Shown one piece after another: positions 1-9,247 of a stretch of 64,000 nt of DNA. Source of the DNA: F1-60-MAGs104 sp964355975 (lineage in GTDB: Bacteria > Planctomycetota > Phycisphaerae > Phycisphaerales > SM1A02); assembly GCA_964355975.1 (NCBI GenBank), contig CAYHFW010000001.1, positions 186,001-250,000 on the forward strand, written 5' to 3'. Both the position numbers and the translations under genes were made by a program. The notes below the pieces were generated by a model. That model was not told the DNA's origin and ran no database searches. It worked only from the letters and a program-made list of their open reading frames with translations. Position 1 is the stretch's first letter. Each line of letters opens with the position of its first letter.

Positions 1-342
1 GGATTTCTCGCCGCCGCGCTCATCGCCATCAACAACCTTCGTGACGAACCAACTGATCGCGTCGCCAACAAGCGCACACTCGCAGTGCGCTTTGGTGTGC
101 GGTTTGCGCGCATTGAATTCATCGCGTGCGTTGTCGCTGCTGCACTCTGTGCACTCGCACTCGCATGGTTGAATGAAAGATGGTGGTGCGCGATTGCGAT
201 CATTGCCGTTGCGAGCCTCATTCCTGCCTGCGCGGACGTGTTGCGGGGTGTGAGCGGACGCCCACTGAACGCCATTCTTGCCGCGACGGGCAGGGCAATC
301 CTCGTGTACGGTGTTCTGCTGTCCATTGGTTGGAACCTATGA
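1..342 (+). CDS. menA: 1,4-dihydroxy-2-naphthoate prenyltransferase, C-terminal part
   Basis: This is the 3' end of a UbiA-family prenyltransferase; the reading frame is open from base 1 and the start lies outside the window. The visible part opens with an NNLRDEPTDR segment followed by NKRTLAVRFG. This is the second Asp-rich, Mg-prenyl-diphosphate-binding motif and its downstream signature in MenA proteins. At least two hydrophobic helices follow, as expected for an inner-membrane enzyme that attaches the polyprenyl tail to 1,4-dihydroxy-2-naphthoate in menaquinone synthesis. Its stop overlaps the start of menC in an ATGA arrangement (339-342), so the two are probably translationally coupled. 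MenA is preferred over UbiA because of the neighbouring menC. Confidence 0.88.
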   Translation, partial: GFLAAALIAINNLRDEPTDRVANKRTLAVRFGVRFARIEFIACVVAAALCALALAWLNERWWCAIAIIAVASLIPACADVLRGVSGRPLNAILAATGRAILVYGVLLSIGWNL

Positions 343-1370
343 ACTTCGATCTCGCATTTTTCGAGTTGCCCTTCAAGAAGCCCTATGTTGTGGGCTCGTT
401 GAGTATTCCAACGCGGCAGGGAGTGATGGTGCGATGCACTCGAGGATCGCGCGTGGGATATGGCGAAGTTGCACCGCTCGCTGGGTTTCACCGTGAGACT
501 CTGCCTGAAGCACTCTCGTGTCTGCAAGAAGCGATTCGCAACCACTCGACTCCGATGGTGCGCAGCGCGGCATTTGGAATGTCCTGCGCGATCGAAACAG
601 CAGCGGCGAACAAGCGATTTGGGTTCGGCGATCCTGCGCCTGCAACGTCGGTCGGCATCAATGCGTTCTTCTCAGGCGGAGCGCGCGAAGCGAAGGCGGC
701 GTTCACGGCGGGCGCGTTCGACGGATTTCAGACGATCAAGATCAAGATTGGCCGTGGCAAACCCGTCGATGACTTGCGCACGATCAACACAATTCTCGGG
801 CTCGTCGATGAAGATGTGCGCATTCGACTCGATGGCAATCGCATGATGTCGCTCTCAGTCGCCGAACGGTTGCTGAGTCGCATTGATGCTTCGCGCATCG
901 ATTACGTAGAAGAGCCACTTCAAGATCACGCTGATCTGAGCGAACTTTCTCGCCGCGTTGGAATGGTGATGGCGATTGACGAAAGTCTGCACCTCGGCCT
1001 TCCAATTGAAGAAGTGCTCGGCGCGCCGGGCGTCGAAGTGCAAGTCGTCAAGCCATCGCTGGTCGGCGCACTCGAGGAGGTCGAGTCTGTTGTGACGCGC
1101 GGGCGCATCCACGGAATGGACACCGTGCTTTCAACTGCAGTCGATAGTTCCTACACGATCGCGCTTGTTGCGCGCATGGCGACTGCGCTCGGGGTCGGTG
1201 ATCGCGATCACGGACTTGGCACGGCTGGTCTGTTTGCAGCGGATATCGTTGAGCCTGCGAAAGTCATCAGAGGTCATATGACGATCTCGGCAACATTGCC
1301 AGTGCCAGCATTGGCGTTCGTGCCTGCGGCGAACTTCGTCTTGCCAGCGCTGCATATTCCGGGGGCATAG
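339..1370 (+). CDS. menC: o-succinylbenzoate synthase (enolase superfamily)
   Basis: Predicted to dehydrate SHCHC to o-succinylbenzoate in menaquinone synthesis. The 343-residue protein has the enolase-superfamily catalytic set in order: the KIKIG pair (Lys134, Lys136), metal ligands Asp165 (RLDGN), Glu191 (YVEEP) and Asp214 (AIDES), and Lys238 (VVKPS). This spacing closely follows known OSBS enzymes. The ATG at 339 is chosen because it overlaps the menA stop; a longer upstream extension would run inside menA. Some family members also act as N-acylamino-acid racemases or dipeptide epimerases, but the menA linkage favours OSBS. Confidence 0.87.
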   Translation: MNFDLAFFELPFKKPYVVGSLSIPTRQGVMVRCTRGSRVGYGEVAPLAGFHRETLPEALSCLQEAIRNHSTPMVRSAAFGMSCAIETAAANKRFGFGDPAPATSVGINAFFSGGAREAKAAFTAGAFDGFQTIKIKIGRGKPVDDLRTINTILGLVDEDVRIRLDGNRMMSLSVAERLLSRIDASRIDYVEEPLQDHADLSELSRRVGMVMAIDESLHLGLPIEEVLGAPGVEVQVVKPSLVGALEEVESVVTRGRIHGMDTVLSTAVDSSYTIALVARMATALGVGDRDHGLGTAGLFAADIVEPAKVIRGHMTISATLPVPALAFVPAANFVLPALHIPGA

Positions 1371-2407
1371 TGCGCCATCCGAGCGATTACGCTTTGCCTG
1401 TGATCGCAACTCTCATCACGCTCGGCTTCGCGGCTTCAATGGTCGCAGCCCCCCAAGATCCCAGCGCGCACGCGAGCACGCTTCCGGATTGCGCGCGCGA
1501 CGTCGCAGTCGATCTTGCGATCCGTTGCCCGCGCACGATGCGCGAGTATTTTCGATCGCGCGCGTGGATGCCAAGCGAAAATGCAATCGCCGAACTCGAT
1601 GCTGCGCAAAGTGAGATTCTGAAAGTCTCGATCGCGCTCGCCGCACCCTGCGAGTGGAAAATCGATTGGTATGCCTCGACCGCCGACGTTGGTCGTTTGA
1701 AAGAGTGGATGACACTTCTCGATGCAGACAGTCGACGGCTCGAGAGATTTAGCCGACGCGATGAGGCGTGCGATCGGATCGTGGCGATGCTTGATGCTGC
1801 GCGCGTTGCCTCGCTCGTGCCTCGTCTAGATGCACAACAGATCGCTTCGCGCATGGCATGGCAGGCGGTTCAGCGGGCTGATGCATTCTTGCCGCTCTCG
1901 GCCGATGCAGCGCGCGCGACAAAGATTCGCGATGCCGCTGCGGCGCTCGCTGCCGCGCAAACGTTCGCGTGGGAACGCTGCGTGCAGGCTGAACAGATTC
2001 GCTGGATGTCTCGCCCGCAAGATCGCATTCGAGCAGGAGGGGATGGCGCCTCGCTTTACGAATCTGCCAAGAGTGAGAGCGCCGCAATTGTTTCAAAGGC
2101 GAACGAGTATCCGCTTTCGAGGTTGCGCGGCGAAGAGTTGCTCGTTGAGATGCGCGCAGGAGAGCCGTACTTTTTCGCGGTGGCGCAGGCATGGAGCGCG
2201 CCCGATGCGACGGCGCAACTCGCCGCACTTTCGGCGCGCGCTGAACGAGGAGAGTTCGGCGCATGGGTCGCCGCAGCGCGTCCAGATTTCGCCACGATTC
2301 GCGGCGAGTTGAACCGAATGCGTTCAACGCTCGATGCGCTGCGCGACGGCGCAAACGAACGCGCGAAAGTCGCGCCGACACCGGCTCTCAAACAGGGCGC
2401 CGAGTGA
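1370..2407 (+). CDS. exported hypothetical protein
   Basis: I do not recognise a family. The GTG start at 1370 shares its first base with the menC stop, which suggests coupling to the men genes. The 345-residue protein begins with a short charged segment and a hydrophobic stretch (ALPVIATLITLGFAASMVAA), so it is probably secreted or anchored. The rest is Ala/Arg-rich and likely helical, with several cysteines in the first 150 residues and no motif I can name. A role in quinone metabolism is not supported by anything beyond position. Confidence 0.7.
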   Translation: MRHPSDYALPVIATLITLGFAASMVAAPQDPSAHASTLPDCARDVAVDLAIRCPRTMREYFRSRAWMPSENAIAELDAAQSEILKVSIALAAPCEWKIDWYASTADVGRLKEWMTLLDADSRRLERFSRRDEACDRIVAMLDAARVASLVPRLDAQQIASRMAWQAVQRADAFLPLSADAARATKIRDAAAALAAAQTFAWERCVQAEQIRWMSRPQDRIRAGGDGASLYESAKSESAAIVSKANEYPLSRLRGEELLVEMRAGEPYFFAVAQAWSAPDATAQLAALSARAERGEFGAWVAAARPDFATIRGELNRMRSTLDALRDGANERAKVAPTPALKQGAE

Positions 2408-2439
2408 GAGTTCGTGGTTGCCCAGAGAGGATTCAAGAA

Positions 2440-2979
2440 ATGCCACACAGAAACAAGTGCATCACGTGGAACAGAGCCGTGTTGATGACAGGGGCGTTGC
2501 TCGTTGGATTGGTCATCGGCTGCGGATACACGGTGTCATCGCCACCAGTCCCGACCACTGTGGATGGTTACAAACGACTCTTCGGCGGCAGGACCTTTGA
2601 AACTGGTTCGTTGGACTCGAAGCAGTCGGTGCGAATTCAGTTGCGCACCGACGGTGAATGCTTGGTGATCTGGCCGCCTGATCCGCCAACTTCTGCCGCG
2701 TGGTACAGCGCCCTCAAAGCGGCATTGCACGGCGGTGGCAACGGGCTCTGGCATGTAGAACAGGATGGCGATCGATTCTCTCTGGTCATTCGGCAGCAAT
2801 CTGGACTGCCGTGGGCGAGGGGAGCGATTCTCTATCAACAGCGAACAGACATGGCTGCGTTCGAGAAAGACGCGGTCTTCTTCGAGGTGTGTTGGGAGTC
2901 GGGCAAGCAGTCGCCGACAATTCCATCGCCAGACGCCACGAGAACATGGTGGTATTCCATCGCCATCGACCATCCGTAG
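2440..2979 (+). CDS. putative lipoprotein of unknown function
   Basis: The ATG at 2440 gives a 179-residue protein with a basic N-terminus, a hydrophobic core and a lipobox-like LVIGC around residue 28, so lipidation at that Cys is likely. An AGAGAGG stretch lies about a dozen bases upstream of the start. The mature part contains repeated aromatic residues and a region (DGECLVIWPPDP) resembling small beta-rich envelope proteins, but I cannot place it in a family. It lies 32 bp after the preceding exported protein and faces the converging DUF72 gene. Confidence 0.7.
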   Translation: MPHRNKCITWNRAVLMTGALLVGLVIGCGYTVSSPPVPTTVDGYKRLFGGRTFETGSLDSKQSVRIQLRTDGECLVIWPPDPPTSAAWYSALKAALHGGGNGLWHVEQDGDRFSLVIRQQSGLPWARGAILYQQRTDMAAFEKDAVFFEVCWESGKQSPTIPSPDATRTWWYSIAIDHP

Positions 2980-3068
2980 TCGGATCGTCGCCCCAGCATT
3001 TCTCAAGAGTTGTTCAAGGTCCCGTGCGGGCGCCCGCAAGGGCAGCGCCTTCGGCGATCACTGCCCGA

Positions 3069-4040
3069 TCACTGCGCGATCAGTGCGCGCGCGAGCAACT
3101 CGACTGATCGCGGCGCCGATCCTTCCGCCTTGTTGTTGATGATCACCCAAGCGTCCTTGCCGTGTGCGATGGCAAGCGCGCAGAGATGCGCGAACTGTGC
3201 GCGACTCGCGGTATCGGCATCCACGATCTGATCGAACGGTTCATATCGATCGACCGCGGCCGAGTAGCCGAGCCCCGCGTGCAACATCCATCGACAGACA
3301 ATGGCAGGCTGCGTCGCGGGGTCGACGGTCTTCGCTTGCACAGCAGGCGCAGGCATGGATGGATGCACGCAATACGAATGGGCCACGCCAGAATCTTTCA
3401 ACATCGCTGCCCAGGATGGTCGCATCAGCACGCGGTCGCGCGCTTCGACGGCATAGAGCGGTCCCACGGGCAGTCCACAGAGAAACGCACCGAGTTTTCG
3501 GATGAACGCCTCGGCGTTCTTTGCGCTTCGCAGCGCCATCGGAGAAAACTGAAAGAGGATCGGTCCCGCCGAGCCTCGCAGACCTTGCATGATTGGATCA
3601 ATCACCGCATCGAGCGTGTAGCCACAATTCAGAAACAAATCCTTCGCCGTGCCATCGCGTGTGTCGAGACGTGTCACTGCTTCGTGCGCCTTCACGAGAA
3701 AGCGAAAGTCATCGGTGACTTGCTGACGCAAGCGCGTGAATTCTTCAATCGGCGCTGGTCTGTAGTAGGTCTTGTCGACGCCCACCGTGCGCAAGAGTGG
3801 ATGCTTTGCGTACGAGGCGAGACCATCGCGAGCAAGTGCTGCGGGCGAGGGTGAGCCGTCCCACAGCAGTCCCTTCCATCCAGGAAAACTCCACGAACTC
3901 GTGCCGAGGCGAATCGATGCAGAGAGTTGCGCGCGAATCGAGTGCACCTCGCTCGCGACGGCAGCGCCTCGCACGGCGTTCGACTCTGGCGAATCGCCAA
4001 AGAGCGAGAGCTGATTGGGATCAGTTCGGCGCGCCATCAT
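3069..4040 (-). CDS. DUF72 (YecE-like) family protein
   Basis: The 323-residue protein matches the DUF72/YecE family. Family hallmarks are LGTSSWSFPGWKG near residue 44, the VDKTYYRPA segment after it, FRFLVKAHEAVTR, and a C-terminal stretch with YEPFDQIVDAD. DUF72 proteins form a TIM-barrel-like fold; their biochemical role is not settled, and an association with Fe-S cluster or nucleic-acid metabolism has been suggested from co-occurrence only. The N-terminal extension (DPNQLSLFG) is seen in several family members. It is convergent with the upstream lipoprotein gene and not obviously part of the chemosensory operon beyond it (47 bp gap). Confidence 0.85.
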   Translation of the reverse strand: MMARRTDPNQLSLFGDSPESNAVRGAAVASEVHSIRAQLSASIRLGTSSWSFPGWKGLLWDGSPSPAALARDGLASYAKHPLLRTVGVDKTYYRPAPIEEFTRLRQQVTDDFRFLVKAHEAVTRLDTRDGTAKDLFLNCGYTLDAVIDPIMQGLRGSAGPILFQFSPMALRSAKNAEAFIRKLGAFLCGLPVGPLYAVEARDRVLMRPSWAAMLKDSGVAHSYCVHPSMPAPAVQAKTVDPATQPAIVCRWMLHAGLGYSAAVDRYEPFDQIVDADTASRAQFAHLCALAIAHGKDAWVIINNKAEGSAPRSVELLARALIAQ

Positions 4041-4087
4041 CGAGAGCGTAACGCGCGGGGCGTTGTGCCCTCGGAAGCCACTGAGGC

Positions 4088-5269
4088 CTATGCGGGCTGA
4101 ACGATCATCTCAACAATCGAAACGTCATCGGTGAAGTGCGAAAAGCCCTGCAATCCGCGGGTGAATTCGAGCATGCGCGCGATTGGGTCTGCGGCCTTGA
4201 GGGCATCGGATCGCGCGAAGAGTTGAAAGTCAGAGTGTGACCAGACCGTGCCATCTGGCCTTGGAATCTCGACGATCCCATCGCTGTAGAGATAGAAGCG
4301 ATCGCCCGCTTCAAGTTGCGCAGTCGACTCGGTGAACTCAAACCCATCGACGATTCCAACAGGAGGACCATCTGAGTCGAATTCGACGTAGTCGCCATTT
4401 GCGCGCGTCACCATGGCAGGTGGATGGCCCGCACCCGCCCATGTCAGCTTGCGGGTCGTGCGGTTGAAGACTCCATACCAGCCCGTGAAATACATGCCGC
4501 GATGGCTCGACATCGGAAACGCAGCGTTCAAACGGCTCATGACGCGCGCTGGGCTCAGCAAATCTTCTTTCGACAATCCACCCGCGTGCAACGCGTTACT
4601 CACAGAGACTGAGAGCAGCGCAGGTCCAACGCCGTGACCGCAAACGTCTATCAAGAAGAGCGCGAGATTGCCGTCGGCGAGCTCGCTCCATCCAAAGAAG
4701 TCTCCACCGAGTTGGGCACTGGGAATGAACGCGCCACGCACGACAACATCGGATGCTTGCAGCGTCGGCGGAAGCAACGATTGGACATAGTCGCCCGCCT
4801 GATCGAGTTCGCTCTTGAGTTGGCGGTAGGCCTCATTGCGTTCGAGTAGTGCGCGATATCCGCGTGAGTGGTAACGAATGCGCGCAAGAATCTCGATTGG
4901 ATCGGGCAGTTTGACGAGATAGTCATTTGCGCCGCGCGCGAATGCCTCAGCCTTCGTTGTTGCCTCTTCCTTCGAGGAGAGCACAATGAGCGGAACGAGG
5001 CGGGTCGCGTCATTCTGCCGATAGTGCACGACGAGGTCGAGTCCATCGATGCCTGGCATGACGAGATCTTGCAAGATGACCGTTGGCTCGACGCGCGTCG
5101 CGGTTTCAACCGCCTTCGTTGCATCGGCACAGAAGTGGTACTCGATCGATGGCTGCATCGCGCAGATGCGCCGAACCGCTTCGCCAATCATTGGTTGATC
5201 GTCGACGAGCAGAACGACGACTCGGTCGAGCGACTCAGTGTTTGTGGAAGCGCCAGTGGTAGAAGACAT
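4088..5269 (-). CDS. WspR-like response regulator with PP2C/SpoIIE phosphatase output
   Basis: Last gene of the Wsp-like operon, 393 residues. Residues 17-138 form a receiver domain with acidic pair Asp23/Asp24, phosphoacceptor Asp68 (ILQDLVMPG), Ser98 and Lys120. Its sequence from DDQPMIGEAVRR to ANDYLVKLPD strongly resembles the receiver of Pseudomonas WspR. A short linker (about 139-160) leads not to GGDEF but to an RsbU/SpoIIE-type PP2C phosphatase: metal-binding Asp190 (LGGDFFG), Asp208 (LIDVCGHG), then GAGHPP, YSDGIVE and FTDDVSIVE. Known relatives dephosphorylate STAS-domain anti-sigma antagonists. The likely consequence is that phosphorylation by the WspE-like kinase controls phosphatase activity. 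No STAS protein or anti-sigma kinase is visible in the window, so the target is unknown. Confidence 0.9.
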   Translation of the reverse strand: MSSTTGASTNTESLDRVVVLLVDDQPMIGEAVRRICAMQPSIEYHFCADATKAVETATRVEPTVILQDLVMPGIDGLDLVVHYRQNDATRLVPLIVLSSKEEATTKAEAFARGANDYLVKLPDPIEILARIRYHSRGYRALLERNEAYRQLKSELDQAGDYVQSLLPPTLQASDVVVRGAFIPSAQLGGDFFGWSELADGNLALFLIDVCGHGVGPALLSVSVSNALHAGGLSKEDLLSPARVMSRLNAAFPMSSHRGMYFTGWYGVFNRTTRKLTWAGAGHPPAMVTRANGDYVEFDSDGPPVGIVDGFEFTESTAQLEAGDRFYLYSDGIVEIPRPDGTVWSHSDFQLFARSDALKAADPIARMLEFTRGLQGFSHFTDDVSIVEMIVQPA

Positions 5270-5282
5270 AGGGTTGGCGATG

Positions 5283-6332
5283 CTACGAAACGGCGGCGGC
5301 TGCCGCGATAGCGCGACTTGCTGCGCCGCCGATCAACTCGAGCGGAAGAATCTGCGCCGCAGCGCCAAGCGCGACCGCCGCACCAGGCATTCCCCACACG
5401 ACGCTTGTGTTCTGGTCTTGCGCAATCGTCGGCCATCCAGAAGTTCGCAGCGCGCGCAGTCCCTCGGCGCCATCGCGTCCCATGCCAGTGAGCAAGACCG
5501 CCGCGCCGATGTGTGACGCGTCGCCTGCGAGACTTCGAAAGAGCGCATCGACGCTCGGCCGGTAGATTTCGTCGACGGGCTCGCGCACATAGTGCACGCG
5601 CCCTTGGCGGATCACGAGGTGGTCGTCGGTTGCCGCAAGCAGAATGAGTCCAGGTTGCACACTATCGCCTTCAACGGCAACGCGCACGCTCTTCTTTGTC
5701 TGGCCCGAGAGCCAAGTTGCCAAGCCCGCGGCGTAACTGATGTCGATGTGTTGCACGATGACCGTGCAGTGCGTGGTGTGACTCGTCAGATCTCGCAAGA
5801 CAATCGAGAGTGCATGGGGACCGCCCGTCGAAGATCCGATCGCAAGCAGTGGGGTGCGCGTGCTCGTGCGTGCGCGCGTGGCATCGGTGGTCGCGCGATT
5901 CGGCGGCGCATCTTGAAACGCCCGCGCACGTACAGGTGTGGCAGAGGCCGCGAGTGCGATGCGCGACTTGCGCGTGAGAGCGTCGATTCCGGTGATTGAG
6001 CCGCCCGCCCCAATCTGCGGCGTTTGCACGGCGTCGATCGCTCCCGCGCTCAGCGCCTCATAGACAAGCGAGAGGTTTCCCTCAATCGTGCTCGTGACCA
6101 CAAGAATTGGACAGGGACACTCTTTCATGATCGCGCGCGTCGCAACAGCGCCATCCATCACTGGCATCACCATGTCCATCAGAATCAAGTCGGGTCGATC
6201 GCTCTTGCATGCAGCCACCGCCGCTGCTCCGTCGGCGGCGATCCACGCAACCGATGCGTCTGGCATCAGCGCGATCGCCTTGCGCAGCAACTCTTGCGCC
6301 ATGCGAAGATCATTCACGATTGCTATGCGCAT
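5283..6332 (-). CDS. wspF: chemoreceptor glutamate methylesterase, WspF-like CheB
   Basis: CheB-type adaptation enzyme that removes methyl groups from the WspA-like receptor. The 349-residue protein has a receiver domain (Asp8, phosphoacceptor Asp53, DMVMPVMDG) and, after a linker rich in Arg/Thr, a methylesterase domain. The catalytic serine is in IGSSTGG (167-168), the histidine in VQHID (195), and the aspartate in GMGRDGAEG. The first receiver loop reads VNDLRMA rather than a DD pair, as in Pseudomonas WspF. It starts inside the last codons of the CheA-like gene (10 bp overlap) and ends 13 bp before the phosphatase regulator, consistent with one transcript. Symbol assigned by domain content and gene order. 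Confidence 0.9.
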   Translation of the reverse strand: MRIAIVNDLRMAQELLRKAIALMPDASVAWIAADGAAAVAACKSDRPDLILMDMVMPVMDGAVATRAIMKECPCPILVVTSTIEGNLSLVYEALSAGAIDAVQTPQIGAGGSITGIDALTRKSRIALAASATPVRARAFQDAPPNRATTDATRARTSTRTPLLAIGSSTGGPHALSIVLRDLTSHTTHCTVIVQHIDISYAAGLATWLSGQTKKSVRVAVEGDSVQPGLILLAATDDHLVIRQGRVHYVREPVDEIYRPSVDALFRSLAGDASHIGAAVLLTGMGRDGAEGLRALRTSGWPTIAQDQNTSVVWGMPGAAVALGAAAQILPLELIGGAASRAIAAAAAVS

Positions 6333-8647
6333 TCGTTCGTGTGCCCAACGAGGTCTGCGACTGTGTGCAGGAATGAGCGATCCTGAAACGACCCCTTGGT
6401 GAGGTATGCGGATGCGCCAACCTCGAGCCCCGCGAGGCGATCCTCTTCGCGGTCTTTGTAACTCACGATGACGACGGGGATGCGTTCAAATCGTTTATCT
6501 GCGCGCAGTTTTCGTACGAGCTCGATGCCGTTCATGCGCGGCATGTCGACATCGCTCACGATGAGGTCGTACGAGTGTTTCTGCACTGCATTCCAACCAT
6601 CCACGCCATCGACTGCAGTGTCGACGAGGTATCCAGCGCGCAAGAGCATCTGCCGTTCGACTTCGCGCACAGTGATCGAATCTTCGACGACCAAGATTCG
6701 TTTCTGAAGGCGCGATGCTGCACTCGATCGTCCCCCATCGCCGCGCAGTCGCCCCTGTTCGAGCAACTGCAGAGTCGATTGAACAAGATCGTCTGCGTCG
6801 AGAATCAGCAGCAGATCGCCATTCTCGCGAATGCTCGCCGCATCAACATGTGCAATGTCGCCAAGGCGCCCGTCAAGTTTGCGCACGACGAGATCTTCTT
6901 CGCCAAGAAATGCGTCGACGATGAGTCCAACAGTTCGCCCCGCTGCCTGCAGGCTCACAACAGCGAGGTCGTCACCCGTGGCGGCTGCGGCAATCGGTTT
7001 CAACTCGAGCAAGTCGGTTGCGTGCACGAGCCCGACTGTGTCGCCGCGAATGATTGTGGTCGGTCGTCCCTCCACATTCTTGATCTCTGTTCGGGCGATT
7101 CGGTCGATGCGTTCAAGACGAGCGAGCGCAAGGGCGTACGTTTCGCCGGCGATCGAAATCACCGCTGCACGCACAATCGAAAGTGTCACAGGAAGCCGCA
7201 GCGAAAAGGTCGTGCCACGGGGGCTCGAGCGAACTTCAACTGATCCACCGACTGCATGCGCCATCGACTGCACGACGTCGAGTCCAACGCCGCGACCCGA
7301 GATGTCTGTGACCTTCGCGGCGGTCGAAAAGCCGGGAAGGAAGAGAAAGTCGAAGAGCTCTGCATCGCCCATTGTGGCGAGCAGTTCGGGCGATGAAAGG
7401 TTCTTGCTCGCAATTCGCGCGCGCAGGTTCTCGCGGTTGATGCCGCGACCATCTTCGCGCACTTCGACGACCAAACTTCCAGCATGGTGCCGCGCCTCGA
7501 CCCACAACGTTGCATGGCGGGGTTTTCCAGCCGCGACGCGCTCATCTGGAGTTTCGATTCCGTGGTCGATCGCATTTCGAACAAGATGACCCAGGGGAGC
7601 CTCGAGTTGCCGAAGAATCTCGCGGTCAACTGGCACTTGTTCGCCCGAGATCACGAGTCGCACATCTTTCGCGAGGGTGCGGGCAACATCACGGACCGAG
7701 CGCGGCAGTGCACCACACGCATCACCGAAGGGGCGCATCCGACTTGCAACAGCTTCGTTGTGCAGCGCGCTCGCAAGTTCTTCTCCTCGACGCAGGTGAT
7801 CTTCGACCTGGCGAAGTGCCTCTTCGAGCGCGGCGCGACTCGTCGCGACAGCTGTCATCGCCTCGCCCGCGCGCGAACCTGTGACCTCGAGCGAGTCGAG
7901 CGCGTCTGCAAGAGTTCGGTGCGCTGACTTGGCGCGGCCGAGTGTTCGTCGAATCGAGTCGAGTCGTCGCGCTTCGACGAGCGACTCGCCAGAGAGTTGC
8001 AGCAGTCGTTCAAGGCGCGATGAGGCAACGAGCACTCCGCTTCCAACAGGCGCACTCGGCGCAGCGGCCATGGATGGCGCCGCGTCGATGGGTGCGCTCG
8101 GTTGCGCAGTCTGCGCCGCGCTCGGTTGGGGCGGAGTCGATGGAGCATCCAACACGGCAGTTGGCGCGGAAGGCGTAATCGTCGGCGCCGGAACAACCGC
8201 CGGCGCAACTGCGGCGATTGGCGCTGACGCGACACTGGTCGCGCCCGTCACCGCGGGAAGTGTCAAAGATTCAGCAAGGGCGGCGATCAAAGTCGCTTGC
8301 CCTTCAAGCCACGCGCGCGCATCCTCTTCACTCGCACGGTCGGCAAGCGACAGCAGGATGTCGCTTCCTTTCAGCAGGTCGTCGATGCGCGCTGGGACTG
8401 GAACTTCGACTCCCTTCTGAATGCGAACGAGGCACTCTTCCATCGCGTGGGCGAGTTGCACCGCGCCATCCAAGTTGATGATTCGTGCGGCCCCCTTCAC
8501 CGAGTGGGCGGCGCGCATGAGCGGTTCTACGAGTTTGGGCTGGCTCGCATTCTGCTCGAGCGCGACGAGTCCATCGGCGAGACAGGCGCAGTGTTGCTGC
8601 ACTTCAGTGCGAAAGAGATCGAACATTGAGAAGCCGCCGAGGTCCAT
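6323..8647 (-). CDS. wspE: hybrid CheA-type histidine kinase, WspE-like
   Basis: 774-residue chemotaxis-type kinase. In order: Hpt domain with phosphorylatable His48 (MRAAHSVKGAAR); a Pro/Ala-rich linker (about 120-200) replacing a P2 domain; dimerisation segment; HATPase with N box HLVRNAIDHGIE, G1 EDGRGI and G2 GRGVGLDVV; CheW-like domain; and a C-terminal receiver (VVEDSITVRE, phosphoacceptor in SDVDMPRMNG, lysine in LTKGS). The N-terminal FSMFDLFRTEV closely resembles WspE. It is predicted to phosphorylate its own receiver, the WspF-like esterase and the phosphatase-type regulator in response to the receptor. Five bases separate it from the upstream CheW gene. Confidence 0.92.
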   Translation of the reverse strand: MDLGGFSMFDLFRTEVQQHCACLADGLVALEQNASQPKLVEPLMRAAHSVKGAARIINLDGAVQLAHAMEECLVRIQKGVEVPVPARIDDLLKGSDILLSLADRASEEDARAWLEGQATLIAALAESLTLPAVTGATSVASAPIAAVAPAVVPAPTITPSAPTAVLDAPSTPPQPSAAQTAQPSAPIDAAPSMAAAPSAPVGSGVLVASSRLERLLQLSGESLVEARRLDSIRRTLGRAKSAHRTLADALDSLEVTGSRAGEAMTAVATSRAALEEALRQVEDHLRRGEELASALHNEAVASRMRPFGDACGALPRSVRDVARTLAKDVRLVISGEQVPVDREILRQLEAPLGHLVRNAIDHGIETPDERVAAGKPRHATLWVEARHHAGSLVVEVREDGRGINRENLRARIASKNLSSPELLATMGDAELFDFLFLPGFSTAAKVTDISGRGVGLDVVQSMAHAVGGSVEVRSSPRGTTFSLRLPVTLSIVRAAVISIAGETYALALARLERIDRIARTEIKNVEGRPTTIIRGDTVGLVHATDLLELKPIAAAATGDDLAVVSLQAAGRTVGLIVDAFLGEEDLVVRKLDGRLGDIAHVDAASIRENGDLLLILDADDLVQSTLQLLEQGRLRGDGGRSSAASRLQKRILVVEDSITVREVERQMLLRAGYLVDTAVDGVDGWNAVQKHSYDLIVSDVDMPRMNGIELVRKLRADKRFERIPVVIVSYKDREEDRLAGLEVGASAYLTKGSFQDRSFLHTVADLVGHTNECA

Positions 8648-8652
8648 GCGCG

Positions 8653-9234
8653 TTACGCGAGTGCGCTCCTGAATTCTGTGAAGAGGCGATCAGGATCGAC
8701 AAGCGATGCAGTGCCGTGCGGGGTCAGAAGCAATCCGCTCGAAATGCGCCGCGGCGCACTCAAGACTGTCAGCGGAAGCGGCTGCATCGCGGTCTGCGCG
8801 ATTGCGTACACCCCGGGCACGTCGTCGGCCTCGAACGCCCACGACGCCTGCGAATCTCCCACAGCCACCATGCGCGCGTTGCGCGGCAGCGAGTCAGCGG
8901 CGGCCGCCAACCCAAGCAGCGCAACAAGGTCAATGACGGGCACGATTGCCCCTGAAATCGCGGTCAATCCGCGAAATCCAGTTGCGGTGCGGTGGGGAAG
9001 GGTGTGCACCTTTGAAACACGAGTGACCTGCAGCACCCCCGCGGCTGGAATCGCAAACCACTCATTGGCGCAGCGCACGATGAGCACATTCAGCTGTGCC
9101 TCGCGACGAAGTGAACGTGGTTGGGCGATCGCCTTGGTCGACTGCGCAACCCCCGCTGAACTCGCTGCACGGTCTAGCAGGCGCGACATTGCGCTTCGTT
9201 GATCTTGCGGAGATGGAGTCTGCGGTGAAGTCAT
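8653..9234 (-). CDS. wspD: CheW-domain coupling protein, WspD-like
   Basis: 193-residue CheW-family scaffold. After about 45 residues of low-complexity N-terminus, the CheW fold begins at LNVLIVRCANEWFAIPA, followed by VTRVSKVHTLPHR, the FRGLTAISGAIVPVIDL segment typical of CheW, and a final IDP-like DPDRLF strand. It should bridge receptor and kinase in the array. It is the second CheW in the operon, placed between the CheR-TPR gene (13 bp) and the kinase gene (5 bp), matching the position of wspD. Confidence 0.88.
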   Translation of the reverse strand: MTSPQTPSPQDQRSAMSRLLDRAASSAGVAQSTKAIAQPRSLRREAQLNVLIVRCANEWFAIPAAGVLQVTRVSKVHTLPHRTATGFRGLTAISGAIVPVIDLVALLGLAAAADSLPRNARMVAVGDSQASWAFEADDVPGVYAIAQTAMQPLPLTVLSAPRRISSGLLLTPHGTASLVDPDRLFTEFRSALA

Positions 9235-9247
9235 CAGTGCGTCAAGT

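Noticed and set aside
3025..3038. Palindrome TGCGGGCGCCCGCA between two convergent genes
   Set aside because: No loop of useful size and no T run, so I do not call it a terminator; nearby CAGTGATC repeats are partly in the DUF72 coding end.
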